64,000 nucleotides of DNA. Source: Mycobacterium sp. DL440. Lineage in GTDB: Bacteria; Actinomycetota; Actinomycetes; Mycobacteriales; Mycobacteriaceae. Location of the stretch: positions 1,774,481-1,838,480 of the forward strand of contig NZ_CP050191.1 in NCBI RefSeq assembly GCF_011745145.1, in the 5' to 3' direction. Of this stretch, positions 17,328-27,374 are shown in pieces. The position numbers and the translations under genes were made by a program. Numbering within the stretch: position 1 is the first letter of the stretch; every line of letters begins with the position of its first letter. Below the pieces are notes generated by a model. It had not been told where the DNA came from. It saw only the letters and a list, made by a program, of their open reading frames with translations, and searched no databases.

Positions 17328-17356
17328 GGCCGCGGTCCTTGATAAGGACCGCGGCC
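17328..17356 (-). terminator. Strong hairpin downstream of the first CAR gene
   Basis: A perfect 13-bp stem (GGCCGCGGTCCTT / AAGGACCGCGGCC) with a GAT loop lies 34 bases beyond the CAR stop. A second, weaker hairpin CTTCCC-TTGTG-GGGAAG is at 17369-17385. There is no U-tract, as is common for actinobacterial terminators. Apart from the 13E12-start SOS box, the rest of 17194-17327 shows no gene I can support. Confidence 0.75.
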
Positions 17357-17389
17357 GCTCAGGGGGTTCTTCCCTTGTGGGGAAGCCGG

Positions 17390-20300
17390 TTACAGCAGTC
17401 CGAGCTGCTGCAGGTTGGTGATGTACTGCACGATGACGGGCGCTGTGACATGCGGGATGTCCTTGTCGGGCCCGATCTTGGCGTCCTGCACGGCCGCCCG
17501 GAACCGGTCGGTCGGCGCGGCTGCACCGAGCAACGGGTACGACGGCTGCTGGTAGTTGTGCAGCAGCGGCAGCAGCGAGGCCTGACGCTGCTTGTCCGGC
17601 AGGGCACGCAACGCGGTCTCGAAGCGCTGCAACCACTGCCCGTAGTCGTCGATGGGGTGCACCGGGTAGCCGGCCTCGATCAGCCAGTCGGTGAACTCGT
17701 CGAGTCCGAGGCCGTCGTCGTGCGGGTTCATCACGTGGTAGGTCTCGAAACCTTCGGTCACGTGTACGCCCAGCGTCGAGATAGCCTCGGCGATGAACTC
17801 GACGGGCAAGCCGTCGTAGTGGGCACGTTGACGGTTTCCGTCAGCATCCAGTTCGTAGAACGATCCAGGTGCGATGCCGGTGGCCACCAGGCTCAGCATC
17901 AACCGGGTGAACATGTCGGGAAGGTTCAGCTGGCCCGAGTAGGTGGTGTCGGCCAGGATCATGTCGCAGCGGAACACCGAGACGGGCAGGCCGCACAGAT
18001 CGTTGGCCTCGCGCAGCAGGACCTCGCCGGCCCACTTGCTGTTGCCATAGCCGTTGGCGTAGGAATCGTCGACCTGCCGGGTCGGGCTGATCACCCGGAT
18101 GTCGGCATCCTCGACGAACTCGCCGGGCTTGATGCCTCCGGCCACGCCGATCGTCGAGACGTACACGAACGGCTTGATTTTCGTGGTGAGTGCGATACGG
18201 ATCAGCTCGGCAGTACCCAGGGCATTCGCGTCGAACATCTGGCTGTAGGGCAGCACGTGGTTGACCAGTGCGGCCGGGTCGACGATCAGGTCGACATCGT
18301 CGGCCAGCCGCTGCCAGGTGTCGTGATCGAGACCCAGATCGGCCTCGCCCTTGTCGCCCGCGATCACTTCGAGGTGGTCGGCGGCCAATTCCTGGTAGTG
18401 GGCAAGCAGTTTCGGGTCGCCGCCGCTGTTAGGTCCAGCACTGTCGAAGGTGGCATCCAGGCGCGCACGTGCCTCGGCATCGCTCTTGGCGCGGACCAGG
18501 GCGATGACCTTGCCGTCGACCAGGTCCATGCGCTCCAGCCATTCCAGGGCCAGGTAGCGGCCGAGGAAGCCGGTGGCGCCGGTGAGCAGCACGGTGCGGA
18601 CCTCGGCCGGAGCCTTGGGCAGCGACGGTGCGGCGGCCAGGGTGTCGGCGTCGAGGAACTTGTCCAGCGTCAGGTCGCGGGCATGCACCTCGGTGGCGTT
18701 ACGTCCGTGCACCGACGCATAGGTCGGGCGCTTCGATCCGTGGCGCTGCGCCTCGATGTAGCCGGCGATGCCGGCCAGATCGGTGGCCGGGCTGACGATC
18801 ACGCCGACCGGCACGTCCACGTCGAAGATCTCGTGCAACAGGTTGGAGAACGTCAACGCCGACAAGGAATCTCCACCCAGGTCGGTGAAGTGGGCATCGG
18901 GCGCCAGGTCGGTTGTCGCGGCACCCAGCAGTGCGCCGGCGGCGCGGCCGACGGTGTCGAGAACGGGGGCGTGAGCTCCGCTGCGCCTCAGCTCACTCAG
19001 CTCGTTGGCCTGGCCTTCGGCCAGTTCGGTGTACAGCTGCTCCAACCGATCGCCGTAGTGGCTCTTCAGATTCGGGCGGGCCAGCTTGCGGATACCGGTC
19101 AGCAGGCCGTTCTCCAGGCTGAAAGGTGTTGTCTCAACGAGGAAATCGCGAGGAACCTCGTACGACTGCAGGCCGGCGACACGGGCCGCGTCCTGGAGTG
19201 AATCGTTGATCGCCTGCTTGGATGCGGCGAGATCGGTGGGCACCACGACGGCCAGCAGGTAGGAGCGGGCGCTGTTGCCGTAGATGAAGATCTGGCGCAC
19301 CAGTGGGCTGTCCCCGAAGACCGCCTCCAGCTTGGACACGGTGACGAACTCGCCCTGCGAAAGCTTGAGCACGTTGTTGCGCCGGTCGAGGTACTCGACG
19401 TGGTCCGGTCCGAGCTCGGCCACGATGTCACCGGTGCGGTAGTAGCCGTCCTCGTCGAACATCTCGGCGGTGATCTCGGGACGCTTGTAGTAGCCGGGGA
19501 ACATCTGCTCGGACTTCACCAGCAACTCACCGCGCGGGTGGGGTTGGTCGGTGCGGAAGTAACCCAGATCCGGGACGTCGACGAGCTTGTAGTCGATCAC
19601 CGGCGGGCGCTGGATGTGCCCGTCGACGAAGACCGAACCGGCCTCGGTCGAGCCGTATCCCTCCAGCAGGTGCATGTCGAGCAGGCGCTCGACCCAGGTC
19701 TTCATCTCCGGCGAGATCGGCGCGGAGCCGGTCATCGCGGAGACGAACCGTCCGCCCAGCAGGTGTTCACGGACCTCGGTGAGGACTGCGTCCTCGGATC
19801 CGGCTCCGGCACGGTCGACCCGGCTCTGATACTCCTGGAACAGCATGTCCCAGATCCGCGGCACGAAGCTGAGCTGCGTGGGCCGGACCAGGGTGAGATC
19901 GTCCAGGAAGGTGGACAGATCGCTGCGTGCGGCGAAGTATGCGGTGCCGCCCGAGCTCAGCGTGCCGATCAGGATGCCGCGGCCCATCACGTGGCTCATC
20001 GGCATGAAGTTCAGGGTGATCGCGGGCAGCACGGCCTGGTTCTCGTCCCAGGTGGCCTTCGAAACGAGCTGCCACATGTTGGCGACCTTGCTCTCCGGGT
20101 ACATCGCGCCCTTGGGGGTGCCGGTGCTGCCGGAGGTGTAGATCAGCATGGTCAGCGGGTCGGGCTGGCCCGGGGTGTAGAGCGGTGCGTCGGCCAGCGA
20201 GCGTCCGCGGTCGAGCACGTCGGCCAATGGTTCGACGATCACGTCGGTACCCGCCAGTGCGGCCTTGGCCGCCTCGAAGCTCTCACGCTGAGCGTCCACC

Positions 20301-20878
20301 TGGGGCCGGTAGTCGAATACCACCAGGCGCCGCGGTGCGGGGCCCGACCGGACCAATTCGACTGCGTCGTCGAGGAAGTCGATGCTCGCCGCGATCACGG
20401 TCGGTTCCGTTTCGGCGACGATGGGACGCAGTGTGGTGACGGGGGCGCTGGTCTGCAGCGGCACCGAGACAGCGCCCAGTTCGATGAGGGCGGTGTCGAT
20501 GGTGGTGTAGTCCACGCTGGTGAACCCGAGGATGGCGACGCGGTCGCCGGGCTTCACCGGATGGTTGTGCCAGGCGTTGGTCACGGCCTGAACGCGGTCT
20601 CCGAGCTGGCGGTAGGTGATGGTCTCGAACCGAGGCTGGAGTACCGCGGTGGTGCGGCCGGCGGCATCGGTGACAAGATCGACGGCGCGCTGCCCGAGCG
20701 CGGGGCGGTCGGCATACCCGGCGAATACCCCTTTGACGATGGCGGGCAGCCGCAGTTCCGGCTGGGCGAGGGCGGTGTTGACGGCGTCGCTGGGGCGGGC
20801 GTCGGCGAACTGCGTATCGGTGTCATACAGGTGTGCGATCCGGCGTTGGAGCCGGTCCTCGCGTGTTTCGGTGGTCAT
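17390..20878 (-). CDS. car: Carboxylic acid reductase, paralogue 1 (FadD9/CAR)
   Basis: CAR reduces carboxylic acids to aldehydes using ATP and NADPH. The 1162-residue protein has the expected three modules: an N-terminal adenylation domain ([19 protein letters not shown] near 300; EGYGSTEAG), a carrier domain with the phosphopantetheine serine in [12 protein letters not shown], and a C-terminal thioester reductase ([18 protein letters not shown]; catalytic YGNSKW). It needs a phosphopantetheinyl transferase not found in the window. ATG 20878 is preferred, with AGGGGA upstream. It sits in the Rv2590/fadD9 position. A close paralogue lies immediately upstream with its own promoter and terminator. 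Confidence 0.96.
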   Translation of the reverse strand: MTTETREDRLQRRIAHLYDTDTQFADARPSDAVNTALAQPELRLPAIVKGVFAGYADRPALGQRAVDLVTDAAGRTTAVLQPRFETITYRQLGDRVQAVTNAWHNHPVKPGDRVAILGFTSVDYTTIDTALIELGAVSVPLQTSAPVTTLRPIVAETEPTVIAASIDFLDDAVELVRSGPAPRRLVVFDYRPQVDAQRESFEAAKAALAGTDVIVEPLADVLDRGRSLADAPLYTPGQPDPLTMLIYTSGSTGTPKGAMYPESKVANMWQLVSKATWDENQAVLPAITLNFMPMSHVMGRGILIGTLSSGGTAYFAARSDLSTFLDDLTLVRPTQLSFVPRIWDMLFQEYQSRVDRAGAGSEDAVLTEVREHLLGGRFVSAMTGSAPISPEMKTWVERLLDMHLLEGYGSTEAGSVFVDGHIQRPPVIDYKLVDVPDLGYFRTDQPHPRGELLVKSEQMFPGYYKRPEITAEMFDEDGYYRTGDIVAELGPDHVEYLDRRNNVLKLSQGEFVTVSKLEAVFGDSPLVRQIFIYGNSARSYLLAVVVPTDLAASKQAINDSLQDAARVAGLQSYEVPRDFLVETTPFSLENGLLTGIRKLARPNLKSHYGDRLEQLYTELAEGQANELSELRRSGAHAPVLDTVGRAAGALLGAATTDLAPDAHFTDLGGDSLSALTFSNLLHEIFDVDVPVGVIVSPATDLAGIAGYIEAQRHGSKRPTYASVHGRNATEVHARDLTLDKFLDADTLAAAPSLPKAPAEVRTVLLTGATGFLGRYLALEWLERMDLVDGKVIALVRAKSDAEARARLDATFDSAGPNSGGDPKLLAHYQELAADHLEVIAGDKGEADLGLDHDTWQRLADDVDLIVDPAALVNHVLPYSQMFDANALGTAELIRIALTTKIKPFVYVSTIGVAGGIKPGEFVEDADIRVISPTRQVDDSYANGYGNSKWAGEVLLREANDLCGLPVSVFRCDMILADTTYSGQLNLPDMFTRLMLSLVATGIAPGSFYELDADGNRQRAHYDGLPVEFIAEAISTLGVHVTEGFETYHVMNPHDDGLGLDEFTDWLIEAGYPVHPIDDYGQWLQRFETALRALPDKQRQASLLPLLHNYQQPSYPLLGAAAPTDRFRAAVQDAKIGPDKDIPHVTAPVIVQYITNLQQLGLL

Positions 20879-20914
20879 ATCGGGTCCCCTGAGCAAATCA
20901 AAATAACTATGGTC

Positions 20915-20958
20915 GGCACGTTTGCCGCGCCTACTAATTACTACGTTAGTAAAACTAA
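20915..20958 (-). promoter_or_regulatory. Promoter/operator region of CAR 1 with element shared with CAR 2
   Basis: The 20-mer at 20939-20958 (TACTACGTTAGTAAAACTAA on the plus strand) contains TTAGT-AAA-ACTAA dyad symmetry, and another ACTAA arm lies at 20933-20937. It begins 60 bases upstream of the CAR start. A 19/20-identical copy lies 59 bases upstream of the second CAR. A second dyad, GGCA-CGTT-TGCC, is at 20915-20926. The AT-rich context contrasts with the surrounding DNA. Confidence 0.7.
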
Positions 20959-21007
20959 TTATATTTCGAGATGCCAGTCCGGCGCATGCGAGATTCGTCA
21001 CGCCGAC

Positions 21008-21043
21008 GTGCGCCCGTCCCACTCCGATGTGGAACGGGCGCAC
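21008..21043 (-). terminator. Terminator hairpin of the second CAR gene
   Basis: A 15-bp stem with one U-G wobble (GTGCGCCCGTCCCAC / GTGGAACGGGCGCAC) and a 6-base loop lies 6 bases after the CAR 2 stop. It separates the two CAR transcription units. Confidence 0.82.
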
Positions 21044-21049
21044 GGGGGC

Positions 21050-24000
21050 TTAGAGCAGGCCGAGCTGCTGCAGGTTGGTGATGTACTTGACGATCACCGC
21101 CGGGCTGACATGGGGGATGTCCTTGTCCGGCCCGATCTTGGCTTCCTGCACCGCGGCCCGGAAGTGGTCGGTCGGGGCCAGGGCGCCCAGCATCGGCCGC
21201 TCGGGCTTCTGGTAGTTGTGCAGCAGCGGCAGCAGGGAGGCCTGACGCTGCCTGTCCGGCAGGGCGCGCAGGGTGCTCTCGAAGCGCTGGATCCACTGCC
21301 CGTAGTCGGCGATGCGCTCGATCGCGTAGCCGGCCTCGATCAGCCAGTCGGTGAACTCGTCCATGCCGAGGCCGTCGTCGTACGGGTTCATCACGTGGTA
21401 GGTCTCGAAGCTCTCCACGGACTGCCCGCCCAGGGTCGAGATGGACTCCGCGATGAACTCGACGGGCAGGCCGTCGTAATGCGAGCGCTGCCGGTTGCCG
21501 GCCGCGTCGAGCTCGTAGAACGAGCCGGGCGCGATACCGCTGGCGACGAGGCTGAACATCATCCTGGTGAACATGTCCGGCAGGTTCAGCTGACCCGAGT
21601 AGGTGGTGTCGGCCAGGATCATGTCGCAGCGGAACACCGCCACCGGCAACCCACACAGATCGTTGGCCTCGCGGAGCAGGACCTCACCGGCCCACTTGCT
21701 GTTGCCGTAGCCGTTGGCGTAGCCGTCGTTGACCTTGCGGACCGCGCTCATCTGGCGGACATCGACATCCTCGACGAACTTTCCGGGCTCGATCTGATCG
21801 CCCACGCCGATGGTCGACACATAGGTGTACGGCTTGATCTTCGTGGTGAGTGCGATGCGGATCAGCTCGGCGGTGCCCAGGGCGTTGGGCCCGAACAGTT
21901 CGCTGTAGGGCAGCACGTGGTTGACCAGTGCGGCCGGGTCGACGATCAGGTCGACGTCATCTGCCAGTCGCTGCCAGGTCTGCTGGTCCAGTCCGAGGTT
22001 CTCCTCGCCCTTGTCGCCGGCGATCACCTCGAGGTGGTCGGCGGCCAGATCCTGGTAGTGCGCAAGCAGTTTCGCGTCGCCGCTGTCGAACGTTGCATCG
22101 AGGCGCGCACGCGCCTCGGCATCGCTCTTGGCGCGGACCAGCGCGATGACCTTGCCGTCGACCAGGTCCATGCGCTCCAGCCATTCCAGGGCCAGGTAGC
22201 GGCCGAGGAAGCCGGTGGCGCCGGTGAGCAGCACGGTGCGGACCTCGGCGGGGGCCTTGGGCAGGCCTGGCGCAGCGGCCAGGGTTGCGGCATCGAGGAA
22301 CTTGTCCAGCGTGAGATCGGAGGCACTGACTTCGGCGGCGTGCCTGCCGTGCACCGATGCGTAGGTCGGGCGGTGGGATCCATTGCGCTGCGTTTCGATG
22401 TACTCGGCGATGCCGGCCAGATCGGTGGCCGGGCTGACGATCACACCCACTGGCACATCCACGTCGAAGATCTCCCGGAGAAGATTGCCGAAGGTCAACG
22501 CCGACAAGGAATCTCCGCCCAGGTCGGTGAAGTGGGCGTCGGGCTCCAGATCTGGTGCCGCGGCACCCAACAGGGCGCCGGCGGCCCGGCTCACGGTCTC
22601 CACCACCGGGGCGTCGGCCGCACCACTACGCAGCGCGCGCAACTCGTTGGCCTGCGTCTCGGCCAGGTCGGCGTAAAGCTGCTCCAACCGATCGCCGTAG
22701 TGCGCCTTCAGCTTCGGCCAGGCCAGCTTGCGGATGCCGGTCAGCAGGCCGTTCTCCAGGGTGAAAGGTGTTGTCTCCACGAGGAAATCGCGGGGGATCT
22801 CGTAGGACTGCAGGTCGGCGTCCCTGGCGACCTCCTGCAGGGATTCGTTGATCGCTTCCTTCGAAACCGTCAGATCGGTGGGCACCACGACGGCCAGCAG
22901 GTAGGGCTGCGCGCTGTTGCCGTACACGTAGATCTGTTGCACCAGAGGGCTGTTGCCGAACACCGCCTCGAGCTTGGCCAGCGTGACGAACTCGCCCTGG
23001 GCGAGCTTGAGCACGTTGTTGCGCCGGTCGACATAGCGAAGCTGGTTCGGGCCGATCTCCGCGACGACGTCGCCGGTCCGGTAGTAGCCGTCCTCGTCGA
23101 ACACAGAAGCGGTGACCTCGGGACGCTTGTAGTAGCCGGGGAACAGATTCTCGGTCTTGATCAGCAGCTCTCCACGCGGGTGCGGCTGGTCGGTGCCGAA
23201 ATACCCGAGATCCGGGACGTCGACGAGCTTGTAGTCGATCACCGGCGGTCGCTGGACCACACCGTCGAACAGTGCCATACCGGCTTCGGTCGATCCGTAA
23301 CCCTCGAGCAGGTGGATTCCGAGCATGTCCTGGGTCCAGGCCTTGAGGTCGGCCGAGATGGGTGCCGAGCCTGTCATGGCCGCGACGAACCGTCCGCCGA
23401 GGACCTCGTCACGCACCTCGGTCAGCACGTCGGCCTCGACCGCGTCCCGGTCCTGGTCTGCCTCGACCAGGCGGTGATCGACCCGGCTCTGGAACTCGCT
23501 GTGGATCATTTCCCACACGCGCGGAACGAAATTCAGCTCGGTGGGCCGCACCAGCGCGAGGTCCTCCAGAAGCGTCGACAGGTCGCTGCGGGCCGCGAAG
23601 TAGCAGGTGCCGCCGGCGGCCAGCGACGCGTACAGGATGCCGCGGCCCATCACATGGCTCATCGGCATGAAGCTGAGATTGATGGCCGAGCTCACCGGTC
23701 CGAGCCAGGCTTTGCTGTTGCGCCGCCAGAATTTGCCGACAGAGCTCTGCAGGTACATGGCGCCCTTGGGGGCGCCGGTGCTGCCCGAGGTGTAGATCAG
23801 CAGCGCGAGCGGATCGGTGCCGTCAGCCTTGGGTGCCTCGGGCGAGGGCAGCTCGCTCCCGCGGGCCAGCAGGTCGGCGAGGGTCTCGACGGCGACGCCG
23901 GTCCCCGCCAGCCGCTCGGCGGCGGATGCGACGGCATCGCGATGGTCGTCGATCTCTGCGTGGTGGTCGAAGGCCACCACACGGGCCGGGGTGTGGGAGG

Positions 24001-24535
24001 TGAGCGCCAGCTCGACGGCATCGGCGAGGTGGTCGACACTCGCGGCGATCACGCGCGGCTCGGTCTCGGTCACGATGGGCGCCAGCGCGTCGGGCGAGGA
24101 GCTGGTCTGCAGTGGGACCGACACCGCACCGATCTGGCCCAGTGCAGTGTCGATCACGGTGTAGTCGGCGCTGGTGAAACCCAGGATGGCAACCCGGTCG
24201 CCGGCTGCGACGCCCGATGCGTGCAAGGCGGCGGCGACGGCGCGGACCTGGTCCCAGAGCTGGCCGTAGCTGATGGTGTCGAACCGGGGGAGCAGGCGGG
24301 CAGTGGTCCGACCGGTGGTCGGGTCGGTGACGAATTCTTGTGCGCGTTCACCGAGCGCCGGCCGTTCGGCATAACCCTGCAGGAGGGTCTGGACGATCTC
24401 GGGCAACAGGAGGCCGGGGACGTCGACGGCGGCGGTGACGGTGTCGCTCGGTATCGCGGCGGCGAACTGCGGATCGGTAGCGGTCAGATCGGCGATACGG
24501 ATCGCCAGTTGTTCATCGCGAGTGTCAAACGACAT
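21050..24535 (-). CDS. car: Carboxylic acid reductase, paralogue 2 (FadD9/CAR)
   Basis: A 1161-residue CAR with the same three modules as its downstream neighbour: adenylation ([28 protein letters not shown]), carrier ([16 protein letters not shown]) and thioester reductase ([30 protein letters not shown]). The N-terminal adenylation regions differ most, suggesting different acid preferences, whereas part of the reductase region is almost identical at DNA level. The start is ATG 24535 ([10 protein letters not shown]), preceded by AGAGGG; a TTG directly before it is less likely. It has its own terminator and a promoter element matching that of paralogue 1. Confidence 0.96.
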   Translation of the reverse strand: MSFDTRDEQLAIRIADLTATDPQFAAAIPSDTVTAAVDVPGLLLPEIVQTLLQGYAERPALGERAQEFVTDPTTGRTTARLLPRFDTISYGQLWDQVRAVAAALHASGVAAGDRVAILGFTSADYTVIDTALGQIGAVSVPLQTSSSPDALAPIVTETEPRVIAASVDHLADAVELALTSHTPARVVAFDHHAEIDDHRDAVASAAERLAGTGVAVETLADLLARGSELPSPEAPKADGTDPLALLIYTSGSTGAPKGAMYLQSSVGKFWRRNSKAWLGPVSSAINLSFMPMSHVMGRGILYASLAAGGTCYFAARSDLSTLLEDLALVRPTELNFVPRVWEMIHSEFQSRVDHRLVEADQDRDAVEADVLTEVRDEVLGGRFVAAMTGSAPISADLKAWTQDMLGIHLLEGYGSTEAGMALFDGVVQRPPVIDYKLVDVPDLGYFGTDQPHPRGELLIKTENLFPGYYKRPEVTASVFDEDGYYRTGDVVAEIGPNQLRYVDRRNNVLKLAQGEFVTLAKLEAVFGNSPLVQQIYVYGNSAQPYLLAVVVPTDLTVSKEAINESLQEVARDADLQSYEIPRDFLVETTPFTLENGLLTGIRKLAWPKLKAHYGDRLEQLYADLAETQANELRALRSGAADAPVVETVSRAAGALLGAAAPDLEPDAHFTDLGGDSLSALTFGNLLREIFDVDVPVGVIVSPATDLAGIAEYIETQRNGSHRPTYASVHGRHAAEVSASDLTLDKFLDAATLAAAPGLPKAPAEVRTVLLTGATGFLGRYLALEWLERMDLVDGKVIALVRAKSDAEARARLDATFDSGDAKLLAHYQDLAADHLEVIAGDKGEENLGLDQQTWQRLADDVDLIVDPAALVNHVLPYSELFGPNALGTAELIRIALTTKIKPYTYVSTIGVGDQIEPGKFVEDVDVRQMSAVRKVNDGYANGYGNSKWAGEVLLREANDLCGLPVAVFRCDMILADTTYSGQLNLPDMFTRMMFSLVASGIAPGSFYELDAAGNRQRSHYDGLPVEFIAESISTLGGQSVESFETYHVMNPYDDGLGMDEFTDWLIEAGYAIERIADYGQWIQRFESTLRALPDRQRQASLLPLLHNYQKPERPMLGALAPTDHFRAAVQEAKIGPDKDIPHVSPAVIVKYITNLQQLGLL

Positions 24536-24572
24536 CAAGAACCCTCTTTACAGATAGCAGAAATAATCACCG

Positions 24573-24614
24573 GCGCAACGTTGCGCTAACGAACTACTAC
24601 GTTAGTGAAACTAA
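24573..24614 (-). promoter_or_regulatory. Promoter/operator region of CAR 2
   Basis: The 20-mer at 24595-24614 (TACTACGTTAGTGAAACTAA) matches the CAR 1 element at 19 of 20 positions and begins 59 bases from the start codon. It includes TTAGT-GAA-ACTAA dyad symmetry. Next to it, GCGCAACGTTGCGC (24573-24586) is a perfect 14-bp palindrome. Together they suggest a repressor or activator site common to both CAR genes plus a CAR 2-specific site. Confidence 0.7.
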
Positions 24615-24750
24615 ACTTATTTCCGGAAAACCAGCTTTACGGCTGTCAATGTGCTGTGAGTCTGGTCATTTCTTCGCGTGAACCAGGGAGGTCTGATCCC
24701 GAGTCAGCCGATAGCTGGAACAGCAGTCAAGTCGACCTCCGGGTAGGAGC

Positions 24751-24775
24751 GTTACTGCCACTGAGTTTGGGGTAC
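24751..24775 (+). promoter_or_regulatory. Candidate SigF-type promoter
   Basis: GTTA at 24751 and GGGTAC at 24770 are separated by 15 bases, similar to the mycobacterial SigF pattern (GTTT, 15-17 bases, GGGTAY). It lies 25 bp before the ATG of the downstream membrane protein, which has a strong AAAGGAGG ribosome site. The -35 match is imperfect. Confidence 0.35.
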
Positions 24776-24800
24776 CCACCGGGATGTCAAAGGAGGCATC

Positions 24801-25421
24801 ATGACCGAATTCGATACCCGCGGCAGCCGGCTACGCATGCCACGCAGCCGCGGAGCAGCCAGCGGGTTTCTGCTGGTGCTGCTGGGAATCTGGGGTGCGC
24901 TGATCCCGTTCATCGGGCCGTACTTCGACTTCGCGTTCACGCCGGATCAGAGCTGGTTCTGGACGTCCGCGCGCGGTTGGCTGGAGGTGCTTCCTGGCGC
25001 TGTCACGGCGCTGGGCGGTCTGCTACTCCTGGTTTCGGGTAACCGGGCCACGGCTCATTTCGGTGGCTGGCTGGCCGTACTGGGCGGAGCGTGGTTCGTG
25101 GTGGGCCGTGCGTTGGCGGGGCCGCTGGGCATCGGCGACGCCGGGATGCCGATAGCCGTGACCGACGCCAAGCGCGTCAGCCTCGAGCTGGCCTACTTCT
25201 CGGGGCTGGGCGCATTGATCGTGTTCCTCGGAGCCGTCGCGGTGGGCCGACTGTCGGTCCGCAGCGTGCGCGACGTCGAATACGTGCGACGGCCCGTCGC
25301 TTCGGCTGTGTCAACCGAGCCCGAAGCGGTCGCCGACGCTCAGCCGACCGAAGCGGTGGGCGCGCGCAAGCACCGGTCGTGGGGCGGAATGTTCGGCAGG
25401 CGTCACACGCACGCGCATTGA
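24801..25421 (+). CDS. Membrane protein, function unknown
   Basis: A 206-residue protein with four hydrophobic helices (roughly residues 18-40, 55-78, 83-105 and 125-150). A Trp/Phe-rich first loop (YFDFAFTPDQSWFW) precedes a hydrophilic C-terminal tail rich in Ala, Glu and Arg and ending in RRHTHAH. The ATG follows an excellent AAAGGAGG site. It diverges from the CAR genes and converges on gabT. A possible SigF promoter would make it a general-stress gene. I do not recognise a named family. Confidence 0.75.
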   Translation: MTEFDTRGSRLRMPRSRGAASGFLLVLLGIWGALIPFIGPYFDFAFTPDQSWFWTSARGWLEVLPGAVTALGGLLLLVSGNRATAHFGGWLAVLGGAWFVVGRALAGPLGIGDAGMPIAVTDAKRVSLELAYFSGLGALIVFLGAVAVGRLSVRSVRDVEYVRRPVASAVSTEPEAVADAQPTEAVGARKHRSWGGMFGRRHTHAH

Positions 25422-25425
25422 CGCG

Positions 25426-26769
25426 TCAGAGGTCGCGCAGGATCAGCTCGAGCACATCGAGCCCCTCGACGAGCAGCTCGTCGCTGATCGTCAGCGGCGG
25501 CAGGAAGCGCAGCACGTTGCCATAGGTGCCGCACGAGAGCACGATCACGCCGGCCGCATGGGCGCCGGCGCACAGCGCCTTGGTGAGATCCGGGTCGGGT
25601 GTGGTTGTGCCTGCCTTGACCAGTTCGACGGCGATCATCGCGCCCCGGCCGCGCACGTCGCCGATCCGGTCGTCCTCGGCCTGCAGCCGGCCCAGCCGGT
25701 CCTTCATCAGCAGTTCGATGTGCTGGGCGCGGGCTACCAGACCGTCGGCCTCGATGGTCTCGATGGTGGCCAGCGCCGCCGCGCACGCGATCGGATTGCC
25801 GCCGTAGGTGCCGCCCAGTCCCGACACGTGCGGCGAGTCCATGATCTCGGCGCGTCCGGTCACCCCGGACAGCGGCAGACCGTCGGCGATACCCTTGGCG
25901 GTGACGATGAGATCGGGATCGATGCCCTCGTGCTCACACGCGAACATCGCGCCGGTCCGGGCGAACCCCGTCTGCACCTCGTCGGCGATGAACACGACGT
26001 TGTTGTCGCGGCACCATCCCAGCAGCGCGGGCAGGAACCCGTCGGCCGGGACGATGAACCCGCCCTCGCCCTGGATCGGTTCGATGATGACCGCGGCGAG
26101 GTTGTCCGCGCCGATCTGCTTGTCCATCACGTCGATGGCGCGCTTGGCCGCGAGCGCGCCGTCGGTGGCCAGCTCCTTGCCGAACTCGGCATCGCGGAAG
26201 GGGTAGGACAGCGGCGCCCGGTAGATCTCGGGTGCGAACGGGCCGAAACCGTGCTTGTAGGGCATGGACTTTGCGGTCAGCGCCATCGTGAGGTTGGTGC
26301 GCCCGTGATAGGCGTGGTCGAAGGCGACAACGGCAGACTTGTGCGTATAGGACCGGGCGATCTTGACCGCGTTCTCCACGGCCTCGGAACCGGAGTTGAA
26401 CAAGGCCGAACGAGTCTCGCCGCGCACCGGTGTGAGCCGATTGAGGTGCTCGCAGACCGCGACGTACTGCTCGTACGGTGTCACCATGAAGCACGTGTGG
26501 GTGAACTCGCCGGCCTGTGCGGCCACGGCCTCGACCACGCGCAGCGACGAGTTGCCGATGGTGGTGACGGCAATGCCCGAGCCCAGGTCGATGAGCCGAT
26601 TGCCGTCGACGTCCTCGACGATGCCGCCCCCGGCGCGGGCGGCGTACACCGGCATGGTGTTGCCGACACCACGGGCAACCGCGGCCGTTTTCCGGCCGAT
26701 CAACGCTTGCGATTTCGGGCCCGGGATCGCGGTGGCCAGATGGCGGCTCTGCTCGGGATGGCTCAACAC
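25426..26769 (-). CDS. gabT: 4-aminobutyrate aminotransferase
   Basis: A 447-residue class-III PLP aminotransferase that moves the amino group of GABA to 2-oxoglutarate, giving succinate semialdehyde. Visible motifs are FNSGSEAVENAVKIAR (PLP phosphate contacts), the FIADEVQTGFARTG aspartate segment and VTAKGIADGLPLSG with the Schiff-base lysine. The GTG start at 26769 follows AGGAGG; the next codon, TTG, is an alternative. It corresponds to Rv2589, next to fadD9 and divergent from yajC. No succinate-semialdehyde dehydrogenase is adjacent. Confidence 0.95.
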   Translation of the reverse strand: MLSHPEQSRHLATAIPGPKSQALIGRKTAAVARGVGNTMPVYAARAGGGIVEDVDGNRLIDLGSGIAVTTIGNSSLRVVEAVAAQAGEFTHTCFMVTPYEQYVAVCEHLNRLTPVRGETRSALFNSGSEAVENAVKIARSYTHKSAVVAFDHAYHGRTNLTMALTAKSMPYKHGFGPFAPEIYRAPLSYPFRDAEFGKELATDGALAAKRAIDVMDKQIGADNLAAVIIEPIQGEGGFIVPADGFLPALLGWCRDNNVVFIADEVQTGFARTGAMFACEHEGIDPDLIVTAKGIADGLPLSGVTGRAEIMDSPHVSGLGGTYGGNPIACAAALATIETIEADGLVARAQHIELLMKDRLGRLQAEDDRIGDVRGRGAMIAVELVKAGTTTPDPDLTKALCAGAHAAGVIVLSCGTYGNVLRFLPPLTISDELLVEGLDVLELILRDL

Positions 26770-26948
26770 TGCCTCCTGAAAACTGCAACGGCACCGCCGG
26801 TTACTGCAAGGGCGGGGTCGGAAAGAACGCGTTTCGAGCCTAGTCGTCTCACCCGCCTGTCGGCGGCGAATGGGGTGGCCCGGGTCGGCGGCGGTATCGT
26901 GGCCTCGGTCGCCCTGACATATGACACAACACGAAAGACATAGTCGAC

Positions 26949-27302
26949 ATGGATCTCGTCATTTTCCTGCCCCTGCTGATCGTCATGGGCGCGTTTATGT
27001 TCTTCGCGTCGCGTCGTCAGAAGAAGGCCATGCAGGCCACCATCGACCTGCACGAATCGCTGCAGATCGGTGATCGCGTGCACACCACCTCGGGCCTGCT
27101 GGCCACGATCACCGGTATCACCGACGACAACGTCGACCTGGAGATCGCTCCCGGCGTCGTCACCACCTGGATGAAGCTCGCCGTGCGCGATCGCATCGAG
27201 GTGGACACCGACGAGGACACCGATCCTGAAGTATCGGCGGCGGCGACCGAACTGACCGAGAGCACCGGTGTCACCGACACCGACAGTCTCAAGAAAGACT
27301 GA
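26949..27302 (+). CDS. yajC: Preprotein translocase accessory subunit YajC
   Basis: A 117-residue single-pass membrane protein. After the helix DLVIFLPLLIVMGAFMFFA comes the conserved RRQKKAMQ and a beta-rich cytoplasmic domain with VHTTSGLLATITGI. YajC forms a complex with SecD and SecF that assists export through SecYEG. An acidic C-terminal tail (VDTDEDTDPEV) is typical of actinobacteria. It opens the yajC-secD-secF cluster; the 179-bp gap to gabT holds nothing further I can support. Confidence 0.95.
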   Translation: MDLVIFLPLLIVMGAFMFFASRRQKKAMQATIDLHESLQIGDRVHTTSGLLATITGITDDNVDLEIAPGVVTTWMKLAVRDRIEVDTDEDTDPEVSAAATELTESTGVTDTDSLKKD

Positions 27303-27374
27303 CCGCAGAGCACCCAGGACAAGCACGTACCCTTTGCGGTGCTGACGAACTGATCTCGAGGAGACCCTAGAAAC

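Noticed and set aside
17232..17330. Minus-strand frame ending in PSAQMALAALAGWVENRS after the CAR 1 terminator
   Set aside because: It has no start codon between the CAR stop/hairpin and the segment and only about 33 codons; possibly a gene remnant, but unsupported.
17328..17356. Perfect 13-bp inverted repeat as an IS end or attachment site
   Set aside because: A three-base loop and position just after the CAR stop fit a terminator hairpin; no transposase or second copy was found.
19400..24589. A 1729-codon plus-strand open frame antisense to both CAR genes
   Set aside because: It mirrors the codon structure of the two CAR genes on the other strand, crosses the intergenic operator, has no family similarity in its translation and only reflects high third-position GC.
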